Assembly: GCA_000509105.1 (NCBI GenBank)
Contig: BAIF02000054.1
Span: forward strand, 1 to 64,000
Direction of reading: 5' to 3'
Length of the DNA stretch: 64,000 nt
Origin: Clostridiales bacterium VE202-21
GTDB taxonomy: Bacteria; Bacillota; Clostridia; Lachnospirales; Lachnospiraceae
Shown: piece by piece, positions 32,637 through 41,022 of the stretch
Layout of the letters: each line of letters begins with the position of its first letter
How positions within the stretch are numbered: position 1 is the stretch's first letter
Translations under genes and position numbers: made by a program
The notes under the pieces: generated by a model
What the model was told of the DNA's origin: nothing
The model's database searches: none
Seen by the model: only the letters and a program-made list of their open reading frames with translations

Positions 32637-34865
32637 ATGGAATACAAACAGTCTGAACTGGAATTTGAGAATCATAGATTCGAGGATACAAAGGCGCTGG
32701 CACTGAAACAGCTGGAACGTGCCCGTAAGCGCAATGAGGAAAACAAATCGGATATTATAAAAGCCAAGAAGGAAATGCGTGATAACACGTCTCACTCGAT
32801 ACCGGACCTCTGGTCCTCGGATGGTTTTGAGGCGCTTGCCGAACTAAGTCAGGATATGAATTTTGTGACGGATAAGATTGTGGCCTATGAGGAAATGGAA
32901 CATAAAATATCTTTGCTGGAGAAGATCATAAAGTCACCTTATTTTGCCCGGATTGATTTTAAATTCGAGGGGGAAGACGATTTCGAGAAAATCTATATAG
33001 GACGCGCTTCTCTAAAGGAAGAAACATCGCATGAAATGTATATTTATGACTGGAGATCACCCATTGCCAGTGTTTTCTACCGCTTCCTGACCGGTAAGGT
33101 TTTTTATGATGCGCCTGCTGGCCGGATTGCAGGCGAGGTAAACCTGAAGCGGCAGTATGAGATTCGTGACGGGAAGCTGGAATATTTTTTTGATGCGGAT
33201 GTACAGATCGTCGATGAATTTCTGCGGCAGCTGCTGTCCAGAAACACTTCCACCAAGATGAAAGCAATTGTTGAGACAATACAGCGGGAGCAGGATCTGG
33301 TTATCCGGGATATGGAAAATGATTTGATGATGGTGCAGGGTGTTGCGGGAAGCGGAAAAACTTCGATTGCGCTGCACCGGGCCGCATATCTGATGTATCA
33401 GGGCCTTTCGGGAAGGCTGGCGGCAAATAATATCTTGATTATCTCGCCCAATTCCCTGTTTGAACACTACATCTCAGAGGTACTGCCGGAGCTGGGGGAA
33501 AGTAATGTTGTCTCCATCGTATTCGAAGATATCCTTGCCTCCGTCCTGAAGACAAAACGCATCCAGTCCAAGAATAAATTTCTGGAGAATCTGATTACAA
33601 GCAGGGAATACCATAAGATAATAAAAAGCAGCATTGAGTTTAAAACTTCTCTTCAATTCCTGGATATTTTAAACCAGTTTATCAAAGATCTGCCACATAA
33701 GTGGATTGAGTTTGAAGATGTGTACTATGAGGATAAGTGTATTGTGAGAAAAGAGGCTTTGCGCAATAAAGTACTGGGCAGAGAAGAAACTCCCCTGGGA
33801 ATTAAGCTTAAGCAGCTCGAAGGTATTATTCTGGACTTAATCCGTGATTCAAATAAGGGAAGAATCCGGAAAGCGGAAAAGATAATGATCAAGCAGGAGA
33901 TTCAAAAATTTACGGAGCCTGATCTTTTCAGCCTCTACCAGAAACTGTTCTGCGATAAAGCATACTTCCGCAGTCTGTCGGGAGATTCACTGGCCTGCAG
34001 CAGCCTGGACGAGATACTGGATTATACACAGGAAAATTTGGATACCGGTTATTTATATTACGATGATGCCATTGCCCTGGCATATTTACATCTGAAAATG
34101 AACGGAGCAGGCAGGTATTCGCAGAGAGACCCCCAGAACGCATATTCTGCAGCAGGGGGAGCAGAGGGCGGCAGGATCAGGTATCAGGACATCAAACAAG
34201 TGGTAATAGATGAAGCACAGGACTATTATCCTCTTCAATATGAGATCTTTCACCTGTTGTTTTCTAACTCCAAATTCACAATTCTGGGAGATATTAACCA
34301 GACGCTGGAAAAACAGGAGAACCTGTCTCTATATGAACAGATAAGGAATATCCTGAATATGAGAAGATCCTCTCTGATAACCATGGATAAGAGTTTCCGA
34401 TGCACGAATGAGATATTGAACTACAGCCTGAAATTTATTGAACACAGGCCAGAAATTAAAAGCTTTAACCGTAAAGGGGATGAGCCGGAGATTCATATGG
34501 CCGGCAGTCAGAGGGAGCTGGACGCTATGATTGCCGATGAGGTCGATTTCTGCCTTGAGAACGGATACCGGTCCATTGGGCTGCTCTGCAAGAGTGAGAA
34601 AAATGCCCGTGACTTGTTTGAAAGCCTGAGGGACAGGATGGAGATTCAGCTGATACAGGAGGGGAGCATGCCGAAGCTTGTGGGAGGATTTGTCATGCCT
34701 GTCTATATGTCAAAAGGGCTGGAGTTTGATGCGGTTCTTATATGCGATGCCAACCTGGAAAACTACAGCAGCAAAGAAGATAAAAACCTCTTATATATCG
34801 CATGTACAAGAGCCCTTCATCGTCTCGGGGTATTCGGCATCGGAGAGGCAAGCCCATTACTTTAA
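32637..34865 (+). CDS. helD: HelD-like RNA polymerase recycling helicase (UvrD/Rep superfamily I)
   Basis: 742 aa. The N-terminal coiled coil (about 1-110) is typical of the HelD arm that enters RNA polymerase. Walker A is GVAGSGKTSIA (about 236-246), motif II VVIDEAQDYYPLQ, then GDINQTLEK; motif VI is YIACTRALHRLG near the end. HelD displaces RNA polymerase from stalled complexes using ATP. AAAGGTGAT lies 6 nt before the ATG. It is a single-gene unit. Confidence 0.88.
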   Translation: MEYKQSELEFENHRFEDTKALALKQLERARKRNEENKSDIIKAKKEMRDNTSHSIPDLWSSDGFEALAELSQDMNFVTDKIVAYEEMEHKISLLEKIIKSPYFARIDFKFEGEDDFEKIYIGRASLKEETSHEMYIYDWRSPIASVFYRFLTGKVFYDAPAGRIAGEVNLKRQYEIRDGKLEYFFDADVQIVDEFLRQLLSRNTSTKMKAIVETIQREQDLVIRDMENDLMMVQGVAGSGKTSIALHRAAYLMYQGLSGRLAANNILIISPNSLFEHYISEVLPELGESNVVSIVFEDILASVLKTKRIQSKNKFLENLITSREYHKIIKSSIEFKTSLQFLDILNQFIKDLPHKWIEFEDVYYEDKCIVRKEALRNKVLGREETPLGIKLKQLEGIILDLIRDSNKGRIRKAEKIMIKQEIQKFTEPDLFSLYQKLFCDKAYFRSLSGDSLACSSLDEILDYTQENLDTGYLYYDDAIALAYLHLKMNGAGRYSQRDPQNAYSAAGGAEGGRIRYQDIKQVVIDEAQDYYPLQYEIFHLLFSNSKFTILGDINQTLEKQENLSLYEQIRNILNMRRSSLITMDKSFRCTNEILNYSLKFIEHRPEIKSFNRKGDEPEIHMAGSQRELDAMIADEVDFCLENGYRSIGLLCKSEKNARDLFESLRDRMEIQLIQEGSMPKLVGGFVMPVYMSKGLEFDAVLICDANLENYSSKEDKNLLYIACTRALHRLGVFGIGEASPLL

Positions 34866-34938
34866 AATTCTGGATATGGAGATCGGCTTCAATACAATAG
34901 AGTGGTGAAGAGAAGAATAAACACATAGCACGCTATGC

Positions 34939-34966
34939 AAAAAGGCCCGGGCTTATTCTGCCCGGT
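34939..34966 (-). terminator. Terminator overlapping the AraC gene stop
   Basis: On the minus strand CCGGGC-AGAATAA-GCCCGG followed by GCCTTTTTG. The stop codon (34953-34955) is in the loop. Confidence 0.75.
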
Positions 34967-35849
34967 GACGCTTTCTGAAGTCATTTGGCGTGCACCCATA
35001 GTTTTGCATAAAAATTTTCGAGTAATAGCTGTGGTGATTGAATCCACATGCTGTTGCGACCTGTGTGATCCTGAGTGCGGTGGTTTTCAGCAGGCTGCAG
35101 CTGACCTCGAGCCGGTAATGATTTAAGAAATCTATAGGGGACTGCTGCAGATAAAGTTTAAAGATGATACAGCATTTGCTGCGGCTGACGTTCCCCGCGG
35201 CGGCTATGTCGTCTAGTGTTAACTTTTCAGCGTAATTCTGATAAATGAACGATACCATGTCTTTTTGAATTGTAAGATCGGAGTCGGGACGCGCCTCCGG
35301 TGCTTGGGAGGCCATCTGCGGGAGACTGAGAAGACGGCTCCACATGAGCAGCATAGAGCCGGCCACTTCCAGTTCATATCCAGGGGCAGCCTGTTCCTTC
35401 CGCCGCATGGTCTGGTCAAGGAACGCCATCATTTCATGATGAAGTGCATCCTGCGGACGGAAGTGGAGATACTCCAGGCAGGAATTATCTAATATGGGCG
35501 CAAAGTATTTCTGTTTCAGCAGTTGGTTTGCCGTAAGCAGACCCGGGTGAATCAGAATACATATAAATATACAATTCTGCTGGTTCTGAGAATACCCATA
35601 GTGCATCTGTTTTGCATTCACCATGAGGCAGTCATTTTCATTCAATAATATTTTTTTCCCATTGATGCTGTAATTCATCCTGCCTTTCAGGATCCGGATA
35701 AATTCGATATCCTCATGCCAGTGGCAGAGGGCGCGCTTATCCGGATAATGATCCAGACTGCCGGTTCTGATATATAAAGGGATACCTGCCGTATCATAAT
35801 GGACAATTTCAGAAGCATCATGCATAAGATCCAGAGTGACTTTAGCCAT
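34953..35849 (-). CDS. AraC family regulator with N-terminal cupin
   Basis: 298 aa. The N-terminal AraC-binding cupin (CHWHEDIEFIRILKGRMNYS, ENDCLMVNAKQMHYGYS) is followed by the C-terminal double HTH (LTLDDIAAAGNVSRSKCCII, CGFNHHSYYSKIFMQNYGC). Start 35849 has GAGGTG 5 nt upstream; the extra 30 codons of open frame are hydrophobic non-coding sequence. Its target is not evident; the nearest divergent gene is the MATE pump at 36105. Confidence 0.9.
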   Translation of the reverse strand: MAKVTLDLMHDASEIVHYDTAGIPLYIRTGSLDHYPDKRALCHWHEDIEFIRILKGRMNYSINGKKILLNENDCLMVNAKQMHYGYSQNQQNCIFICILIHPGLLTANQLLKQKYFAPILDNSCLEYLHFRPQDALHHEMMAFLDQTMRRKEQAAPGYELEVAGSMLLMWSRLLSLPQMASQAPEARPDSDLTIQKDMVSFIYQNYAEKLTLDDIAAAGNVSRSKCCIIFKLYLQQSPIDFLNHYRLEVSCSLLKTTALRITQVATACGFNHHSYYSKIFMQNYGCTPNDFRKRHRAE

Positions 35850-35969
35850 AAAACACCTCACAAATACGATTATTATAAAAATTAAAGAAGATATTGATAG
35901 AATTAAGCGGGTTTCAATAATATTATTATAATATATCACAAGAAAAACCCGAGGAATCTATTCTTATCA

Positions 35970-36001
35970 TGTAACAGTTCAGGCAGACCAGGACTGTTAC
36001 C
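35970..36001. repeat. Palindromic element, family 2
   Basis: GTAACAGTTCAGGC ... GGACTGTTAC forms a hairpin between divergent genes. A related unit with the same GTAACAGTTC(A/G)GGC arm is at 39153-39183. Confidence 0.6.
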
Positions 36002-36014
36002 TTATCATATCATA

Positions 36015-36040
36015 CTAGTACATCAAATAATAATTAACTT
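36015..36040 (+). repeat. 26-bp dispersed repeat, copy 1
   Basis: CTAGTACATCAAATAATAAT followed by TAACTT. It matches 62085-62110 at 24 of 26 positions. Both copies lie about 60-120 nt before a plus-strand gene. Confidence 0.6.
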
Positions 36041-36104
36041 ACTGTTAAACTGACCTAAATAACGATCAACTTGACAATACGCTGAATTTGTGGGGGGGGA
36101 GGCA

Positions 36105-37460
36105 ATGAAAATAAAAAAGAATGAATTTTATAGAAAACTGTTTGTCCTTGTTTTACCAATTACCATGCAGAATCTGATGGCAGCCCTGGTCAGCGCGTCA
36201 GACGCCCTAATGCTGGGTTTTTTAAATCAGAGCGCCCTGGCGGCTGTATCCCTGGCAGCCCAGGTGCAATTTGTACTGAACTTGTTTTATGCGGCACTGG
36301 CTATTGGGACTACTGTCCTGGCGGCACAGTACTGGGGAAAAGGCGATACGGAATCAATGGAAAAGATTCTGGCGGTTGTCCTGCGCTTGTCTGGTGTGGT
36401 CTCAGGCATGTTCTTTCTAGGCGCGGCATTGATTCCCGGAGCGCTGATGCGCATTTTTACAAATAATGGAGAGCTGATCCTGTTGGGAATTCCGTATCTT
36501 AAAATTGTTAGTCCATCCTATCTGTTTACAAGTGTTTCCCAGATCTATCTGTGTATGATGAAGAACAGCGGCAGGACGATGAAAAGTACAGCATACGGCT
36601 CCATCTCCGTTGTCCTGAATATCATATTAAATGCAGCTTTGATATTTGGACTTTTAGGCTTTCCCAATATGGGAATCGCAGGGGCTGCCCTTGCAACAAC
36701 GATTTCAAGGGCCGTGGAATTGCTGCTGGTACTTCTCGAAAACAGAAAGAAAGATGCGGTGCGCATCCGATGGAAATATATGGCGATGGATCAGAGAAGG
36801 CTGAAAAAAGATTTTTATCGCTATACTGTACCCGTACTGGCAAATGAACTGGTATGGGGCTGTGGATTTGCCATGTTTTCCGTGATTATGGGGCGCCTGG
36901 GAAGCGATGCAGTTGCGGCCAATTCCATTGCCAATATTGTGAAAAATATTATCGCATGTATGTGTCTTGGAATTGGAACCGGCAGTGGAATTCTGATTGG
37001 AAATGAACTCGGAAGAGGAGAACTGAAACTGGCAAAGGAATATGGCGGCAGGCTTTGCAGGCTGTCGCTTGCCGCGGGGGCGGCGTCAGGGATCCTGATT
37101 CTTGCATGCAGTCCGCTGGTCATCCGTTTCGCAGCCGGCCTCAGTGGCCAGGCACAGGAATACCTGAAAATCATGCTGCTCATATGTGCCTATTACATGA
37201 TAGGAAAGTCCTTGAATTCTACCACAATTGCCGGAATCTTTTGCGCCGGGGGCGACACCAGGTTTGGCCTTTTCTGCGATCTGGTAACAATGTGGGTGAT
37301 TATTGTACCCATTGGGATACTGGCGGCATTTGTATGGAAGATTCCGGTTCCTGCAGTTTATTTCCTGCTGAACCTGGACGAATTCGTGAAGCTTCCCGCA
37401 GTATACCGGCATTATAAAAAATATGGATGGATGAAAAATCTGACAACTGATACAATATAA
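36105..37460 (+). CDS. MATE family efflux transporter
   Basis: 451 aa, 12 predicted helices in two MatE halves. The first half begins KLFVLVLPITMQNLMAALVS with ASDALMLGFL; the second contains YTVPVLANELVWGCG. The family exports drugs or metabolites in exchange for Na+ or H+. The start at 36105 is preceded by a G-rich site GGGGGGGGAGGC. Confidence 0.92.
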   Translation: MKIKKNEFYRKLFVLVLPITMQNLMAALVSASDALMLGFLNQSALAAVSLAAQVQFVLNLFYAALAIGTTVLAAQYWGKGDTESMEKILAVVLRLSGVVSGMFFLGAALIPGALMRIFTNNGELILLGIPYLKIVSPSYLFTSVSQIYLCMMKNSGRTMKSTAYGSISVVLNIILNAALIFGLLGFPNMGIAGAALATTISRAVELLLVLLENRKKDAVRIRWKYMAMDQRRLKKDFYRYTVPVLANELVWGCGFAMFSVIMGRLGSDAVAANSIANIVKNIIACMCLGIGTGSGILIGNELGRGELKLAKEYGGRLCRLSLAAGAASGILILACSPLVIRFAAGLSGQAQEYLKIMLLICAYYMIGKSLNSTTIAGIFCAGGDTRFGLFCDLVTMWVIIVPIGILAAFVWKIPVPAVYFLLNLDEFVKLPAVYRHYKKYGWMKNLTTDTI

Positions 37461-37521
37461 ACAATCATCAAAAATGGAAGAAACAATAAGAATCAGAGAT
37501 AAAGATCAGGAGGGAATGAAT

Positions 37522-38142
37522 ATGGATAACAGAAAACGAAGGGATCTGGGAATGGCATATATTTCGGATGATGCCGTAATGGAGGAACAGAAGAGATGCA
37601 GAAGGCTGATGCAGAAGCTGAACTCTGTGGACCGCTCCGACTATGAGGAGATAAAAAAGATCATAAAAGAAATGCTGGGTAAATCGGAAGATGCTTTTAT
37701 TAATCCTCCGTTTTATTGTGATTATGGTTTTAACATTGAGGCAGGAAAGAACTTCTTTGCAAATTATAACTGTACGATTATAGACGTGGCGAAAGTAACA
37801 ATCGGTGACAATTGCCAGCTGGCCCCGAATGTCGCCATCTATACGGCCGGCCATCCGGTGCATCCGGTATCGAGAAACTCGAAGTATGAATATGGCATAG
37901 AGGTCACCCTAGGTGATAATGTGTGGATCGGCGGAAATACAGTGATTCTTCCTGGGGTACATATCGGAAGCAATACGGTCATCGGTGCGGGGAGTGTGGT
38001 GACAAAGAACATCCCTGACTGGGTAGTAGCAGGGGGAAATCCCTGCAAGGTGATCCGGATGATTACGGAGGAAGATAAAAAGTTTTATTACAAAGACAGG
38101 GAATTTGATACGGAGGCCTGGGAAGTGGTACAGAACCTCTGA
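37522..38142 (+). CDS. Sugar O-acetyltransferase (LacA/Maa type)
   Basis: 206 aa left-handed beta-helix protein. The Mac N-terminal domain is followed by hexapeptide repeats; the catalytic His lies in IYTAGHPVHPVSR. The ending GGNTVILPGVHIGSNTVIGA, then GSVVTKNIPDWVVAGGNPCK is diagnostic. It transfers acetyl from acetyl-CoA to a sugar. The start 37522 has AGGAGGG 7 nt upstream; the ATGs at 37474 and 37516 are less likely. Confidence 0.92.
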   Translation: MDNRKRRDLGMAYISDDAVMEEQKRCRRLMQKLNSVDRSDYEEIKKIIKEMLGKSEDAFINPPFYCDYGFNIEAGKNFFANYNCTIIDVAKVTIGDNCQLAPNVAIYTAGHPVHPVSRNSKYEYGIEVTLGDNVWIGGNTVILPGVHIGSNTVIGAGSVVTKNIPDWVVAGGNPCKVIRMITEEDKKFYYKDREFDTEAWEVVQNL

Positions 38143-38177
38143 ACCGAAAGAAAATGGTGATCATGAATGATAGATTT

Positions 38178-38309
38178 ATGATATAATGTACGCAGAGCGT
38201 ACCATTATATCATTGCGCATCAGGCAGTTTCTGCGGAACCGCAGAAAGCTGCTGCGCATCCGCCGGAGGCATCATGACCGCTTGCGGTCATGATATAATG
38301 TACGCAGAG
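38178..38309. repeat. Cluster of hairpins with a 20-bp direct repeat
   Basis: Three hairpins in a row: 38178-38213 (ATGATATAATGTACGC, one bulge), 38224-38250 (TTTCTGCGG/CCGCAGAAA) and 38271-38294 (ATCATGACCGC/GCGGTCATGAT, perfect). ATGATATAATGTACGCAGAG occurs exactly at 38178-38197 and 38290-38309. The position between genes suggests a palindromic mobile unit or composite terminator. Confidence 0.7.
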
Positions 38310-38357
38310 TGGTTATGATAGAAAAGAAAAAATCACATCAGTGCAGGAGGAGCGTCT

Positions 38358-39104
38358 ATGATTTTTTATTTTTCCGGTACGGGAAACAGCGAATATGCAG
38401 CAAAACGAATAGCGGAGGTTCTGGGAGAACCGGCCGTGTTTTTGAATGACAAGATTAAGGAGAAAGAAGGGGCTCAAGTAAAACAAGAAGAAAGACTTGT
38501 TTTTGTCTTACCAACCTATGGTTGGCGGATACCGAGACTGGTGGAGGCATGGATTCAACGGGCCAGATTTAAGGGACCGCACGAGGTATATTTTGTTATG
38601 ACCTGCGGCGGCGGAGTCGGGAATGCAGAGAAGTATCTGAAGAGGCTTTGTGAGCAAAAGAATTTCATATATATGGGGTGTGCAGAGATTGTAATGCCTG
38701 AGAACTATATTGCCATGTATCCGGCACCGGAGGAAATGGAAGCGAAAATGATTGTGAAAAAGGCCCTGCCGGAGATTCAGAAGGCGGCAGAGTATATTCG
38801 TGATGGAAAGAATCTTCCTGAAATGAAGATTACGACGAGAGATAAAATCAAGAGCAGTATTGTCAATGACCTTTATTATCCTCTATATGTTCATGCAGAT
38901 AAGTTTTATGCTAAGGATACTTGTATCGGATGTGGAAAGTGCGAGAAAGCCTGTCCGCTCAATAATATAAAGCTCGTGGATCACCGTCCGGTCTGGGGAA
39001 AGCGCTGTACACACTGTATGGCCTGTATCTGCGGCTGCCCGGTGGAGGCAATCGAATATGGGAAAAAGAGCATGGGACAGCCGCGCTATCAGTGCCCGCT
39101 TTAA
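38358..39104 (+). CDS. EFR1 family ferredoxin (flavodoxin plus 2[4Fe-4S])
   Basis: 248 aa. The N-terminal flavodoxin-like domain begins IFYFSGTGNSEYAAKRIAE. The C-terminal domain binds two [4Fe-4S] clusters: CIGCGKCEKACPLNN and CTHCMACICGCPVEA. It is a cytoplasmic electron carrier of unknown partner. GGAGGAG precedes the ATG. Confidence 0.92.
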   Translation: MIFYFSGTGNSEYAAKRIAEVLGEPAVFLNDKIKEKEGAQVKQEERLVFVLPTYGWRIPRLVEAWIQRARFKGPHEVYFVMTCGGGVGNAEKYLKRLCEQKNFIYMGCAEIVMPENYIAMYPAPEEMEAKMIVKKALPEIQKAAEYIRDGKNLPEMKITTRDKIKSSIVNDLYYPLYVHADKFYAKDTCIGCGKCEKACPLNNIKLVDHRPVWGKRCTHCMACICGCPVEAIEYGKKSMGQPRYQCPL

Positions 39105-39152
39105 GCGTGCAAGAACACCCCGTTTGGAATAGGAAATAAGTGTTCGGTAATA

Positions 39153-39183
39153 TGTAACAGTTCGGGCCTGTCTGAACTGTTAT
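39153..39183. repeat. Palindromic element, family 2, second copy
   Basis: GTAACAGTTCGGGC ... GAACTGTTATAG, a hairpin related to 35970-36001. Confidence 0.6.
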
Positions 39184-39212
39184 AGTAATATTGGAGTTTT
39201 ACTTAATGCCTG

Positions 39213-39235
39213 GGCATCCAATTTGGATGCCTTTT
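39213..39235 (+). terminator. Terminator after EFR1 ferredoxin gene
   Basis: GGCATCCA-ATT-TGGATGCC followed by TTTT. Confidence 0.82.
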
Positions 39236-39292
39236 CGGTAGCACCTGACTATATGACATCGAATTATTAAGTGAAAAGAAGGTGAGATAACC

Positions 39293-39823
39293 ATGGTATT
39301 GGAAACAAAGCGATTATATTTACGCAAAATGAATCAGGGTGATTACGACGCACTCTGCAGGATTCTGCAGGACCCAGAGGTCATGTATGCATATGAACAT
39401 GCATTTTCAGACGAAGAGGTGCAGGATTGGCTGGACCGGCAGATCCGGAGATATGAAAAATATGGCTTTGGCCTTTGGGCGGTTATATTAAAAGAAAATG
39501 AAGAAATGATCGGCCAGTGTGGGCTGACCATGCAGGACGCAGGCGGCCGGGAAGTCGTGGAGGCAGGCTACCTTTTCCAGAAGGCATACTGGCATAAAGG
39601 ATATGCCACAGAGGCGGCCATTGCATGCAGGGATTATGCGTTCGAGAAATTACATATTGAGGAAGTGTATTCTATCATCCGAGACAACAACATTCCTTCA
39701 CAGAATGTGGCAATACGAAATGGTATGGCTGTCTGCGGAGGGTTTACAAAACATTATTACGGAATAGATATGCCCCACCTGGTATATTCAGTAAAACGGG
39801 AGAACCAGTCAATAAAAAGTTAA
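39293..39823 (+). CDS. GNAT N-acetyltransferase, RimJ/RimL type
   Basis: 176 aa. It begins with the typical LETKRLYLRKMNQGDYDALC. Acetyl-CoA binding is at EAGYLFQKAYWHKGYATEAA, and the late motif is VYSIIRDNNIPSQNVAIRNG. Substrate unknown. It is followed 15 nt later by a second GNAT, so the pair may be co-transcribed. Confidence 0.9.
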   Translation: MVLETKRLYLRKMNQGDYDALCRILQDPEVMYAYEHAFSDEEVQDWLDRQIRRYEKYGFGLWAVILKENEEMIGQCGLTMQDAGGREVVEAGYLFQKAYWHKGYATEAAIACRDYAFEKLHIEEVYSIIRDNNIPSQNVAIRNGMAVCGGFTKHYYGIDMPHLVYSVKRENQSIKS

Positions 39824-39838
39824 GAGGCGAGTACAATC

Positions 39839-40300
39839 ATGAATCTTCATTTTGAACCAATAACGAACGAGAACAGAGTAACAGCCCTGAAATTAAAAAT
39901 TGCCGGCAGCCAGCATGGTTTTATCGAGTCCGTAGAGCAGTGCCTCTCTGAGGCAGACCGGTGTAAGCGCTGGCATCCGGTAGGCATCTATGACGGTGAT
40001 ACAATGGTTGGCTTCGCCATGTATGGATTCTTCCTATGGCAGTACCTTCCCTTTGGCAGACTGTGGATGGATCGTCTGCTGATTGATAAAAAATATCAGG
40101 GGAAGGGGTACGGGACCGCCGCTTTATCCGAACTGCTTAAATTGCTGATCCAAAATTACCGCTGTAGGAAAATTTATCTGAGTGTGATTGAAGGGAACGA
40201 GGCAGCGATCCACCTGTATGAAAAGTTTGGCTTTTCTTTTAACGGAAAACGGGATCTGCATGGGGAGCATATCATGGTATATAAGGTGAAGCCTGATTAG
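39839..40300 (+). CDS. GNAT N-acetyltransferase, SpeG/BltD-like
   Basis: 153 aa. The acetyl-CoA loop DKKYQGKGYGTAALSELLKL is clear, as is the C-terminal GNEAAIHLYEKFGFSFNGKR. The ending resembles diamine/spermidine acetyltransferases (BltD/SpeG type), but the substrate is unproven. Confidence 0.87.
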   Translation: MNLHFEPITNENRVTALKLKIAGSQHGFIESVEQCLSEADRCKRWHPVGIYDGDTMVGFAMYGFFLWQYLPFGRLWMDRLLIDKKYQGKGYGTAALSELLKLLIQNYRCRKIYLSVIEGNEAAIHLYEKFGFSFNGKRDLHGEHIMVYKVKPD

Positions 40301-40312
40301 GAGGATGCCCTG

Positions 40313-40999
40313 CTAATCATCCTCCTGCTCCATGAGCCGCAGCCCCGCAGTTTCCGTAACAGGCAGGGAAAACACAATCGCTTTTGCCTTACTTCCCAGT
40401 CCGGCCTGATCCATGACAGCCCTCATAATGCTGCTTTTGTCTTCGCTTTTAGCCACAATGAAGATCATTTCCTTTTCAGAAGCCAATGAAACCCCCAGGA
40501 AATGCTCGTATTTTTTCATCCCCGTTCCTTTTGCATGAATGACTGTGCCTCCGCCCGCTTTTGCGCCTCTGGCGGCATCCATAATCAGTTCTGTATATCC
40601 CTGGTTAGCTATCACAACGAGAAGCTCATGTTTCGTGTCCTTCAACGTACTTTCCTCCTCTTTCTCAAAATTACGTCCTTCGGTTATAAACTGCAGCTGT
40701 TTTTTTCCGCCGACGCTGCTTACCGGTACGATAAAGACGATCCCGGTGCCCGGAATATCAATTTTAACTTGTTTTTCCAGGCCGCTCTTTATTGTCTTCC
40801 ACTCTTTAGTTGTAACCATGGCAAAAAGGACGGCCTTTTCTGATGCCTCGAAGCCGAAGGAATGCAGCACATCATCTTCAGCAGTTCCCCGTCCCATGGA
40901 GATCAATATGATATTAACGTTATATTCTTTATAAAATGCCAGAAACCTTCGGATCTGGTTCCGGTCACTGATCGTAACCATCAGATTTAATTCACTCAT
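40313..40999 (-). CDS. Tandem P-II-like protein, partner of DUF1538
   Basis: 228 aa with two copies of a P-II/ferredoxin-like fold: about 4-112 (LMVTISDRNQIRRFLAFY...) and about 122-220 (ELLVVIANQGYTELIMDAAR, GGGTVIHAKGT). It lies 23 nt after the DUF1538 membrane protein and is probably co-transcribed, so it may gate or sense for that protein in the way GlnK does for AmtB. That role is inference. Confidence 0.78.
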   Translation of the reverse strand: MSELNLMVTISDRNQIRRFLAFYKEYNVNIILISMGRGTAEDDVLHSFGFEASEKAVLFAMVTTKEWKTIKSGLEKQVKIDIPGTGIVFIVPVSSVGGKKQLQFITEGRNFEKEEESTLKDTKHELLVVIANQGYTELIMDAARGAKAGGGTVIHAKGTGMKKYEHFLGVSLASEKEMIFIVAKSEDKSSIMRAVMDQAGLGSKAKAIVFSLPVTETAGLRLMEQEDD

Positions 41000-41022
41000 A
41001 AAATCCTCGATTCTTATTTGAA

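Noticed and set aside
38178-38309. Possible CRISPR-like repeats
   Set aside because: Only two copies of the 20-bp repeat with hairpins between them, no regular spacers and no cas genes.
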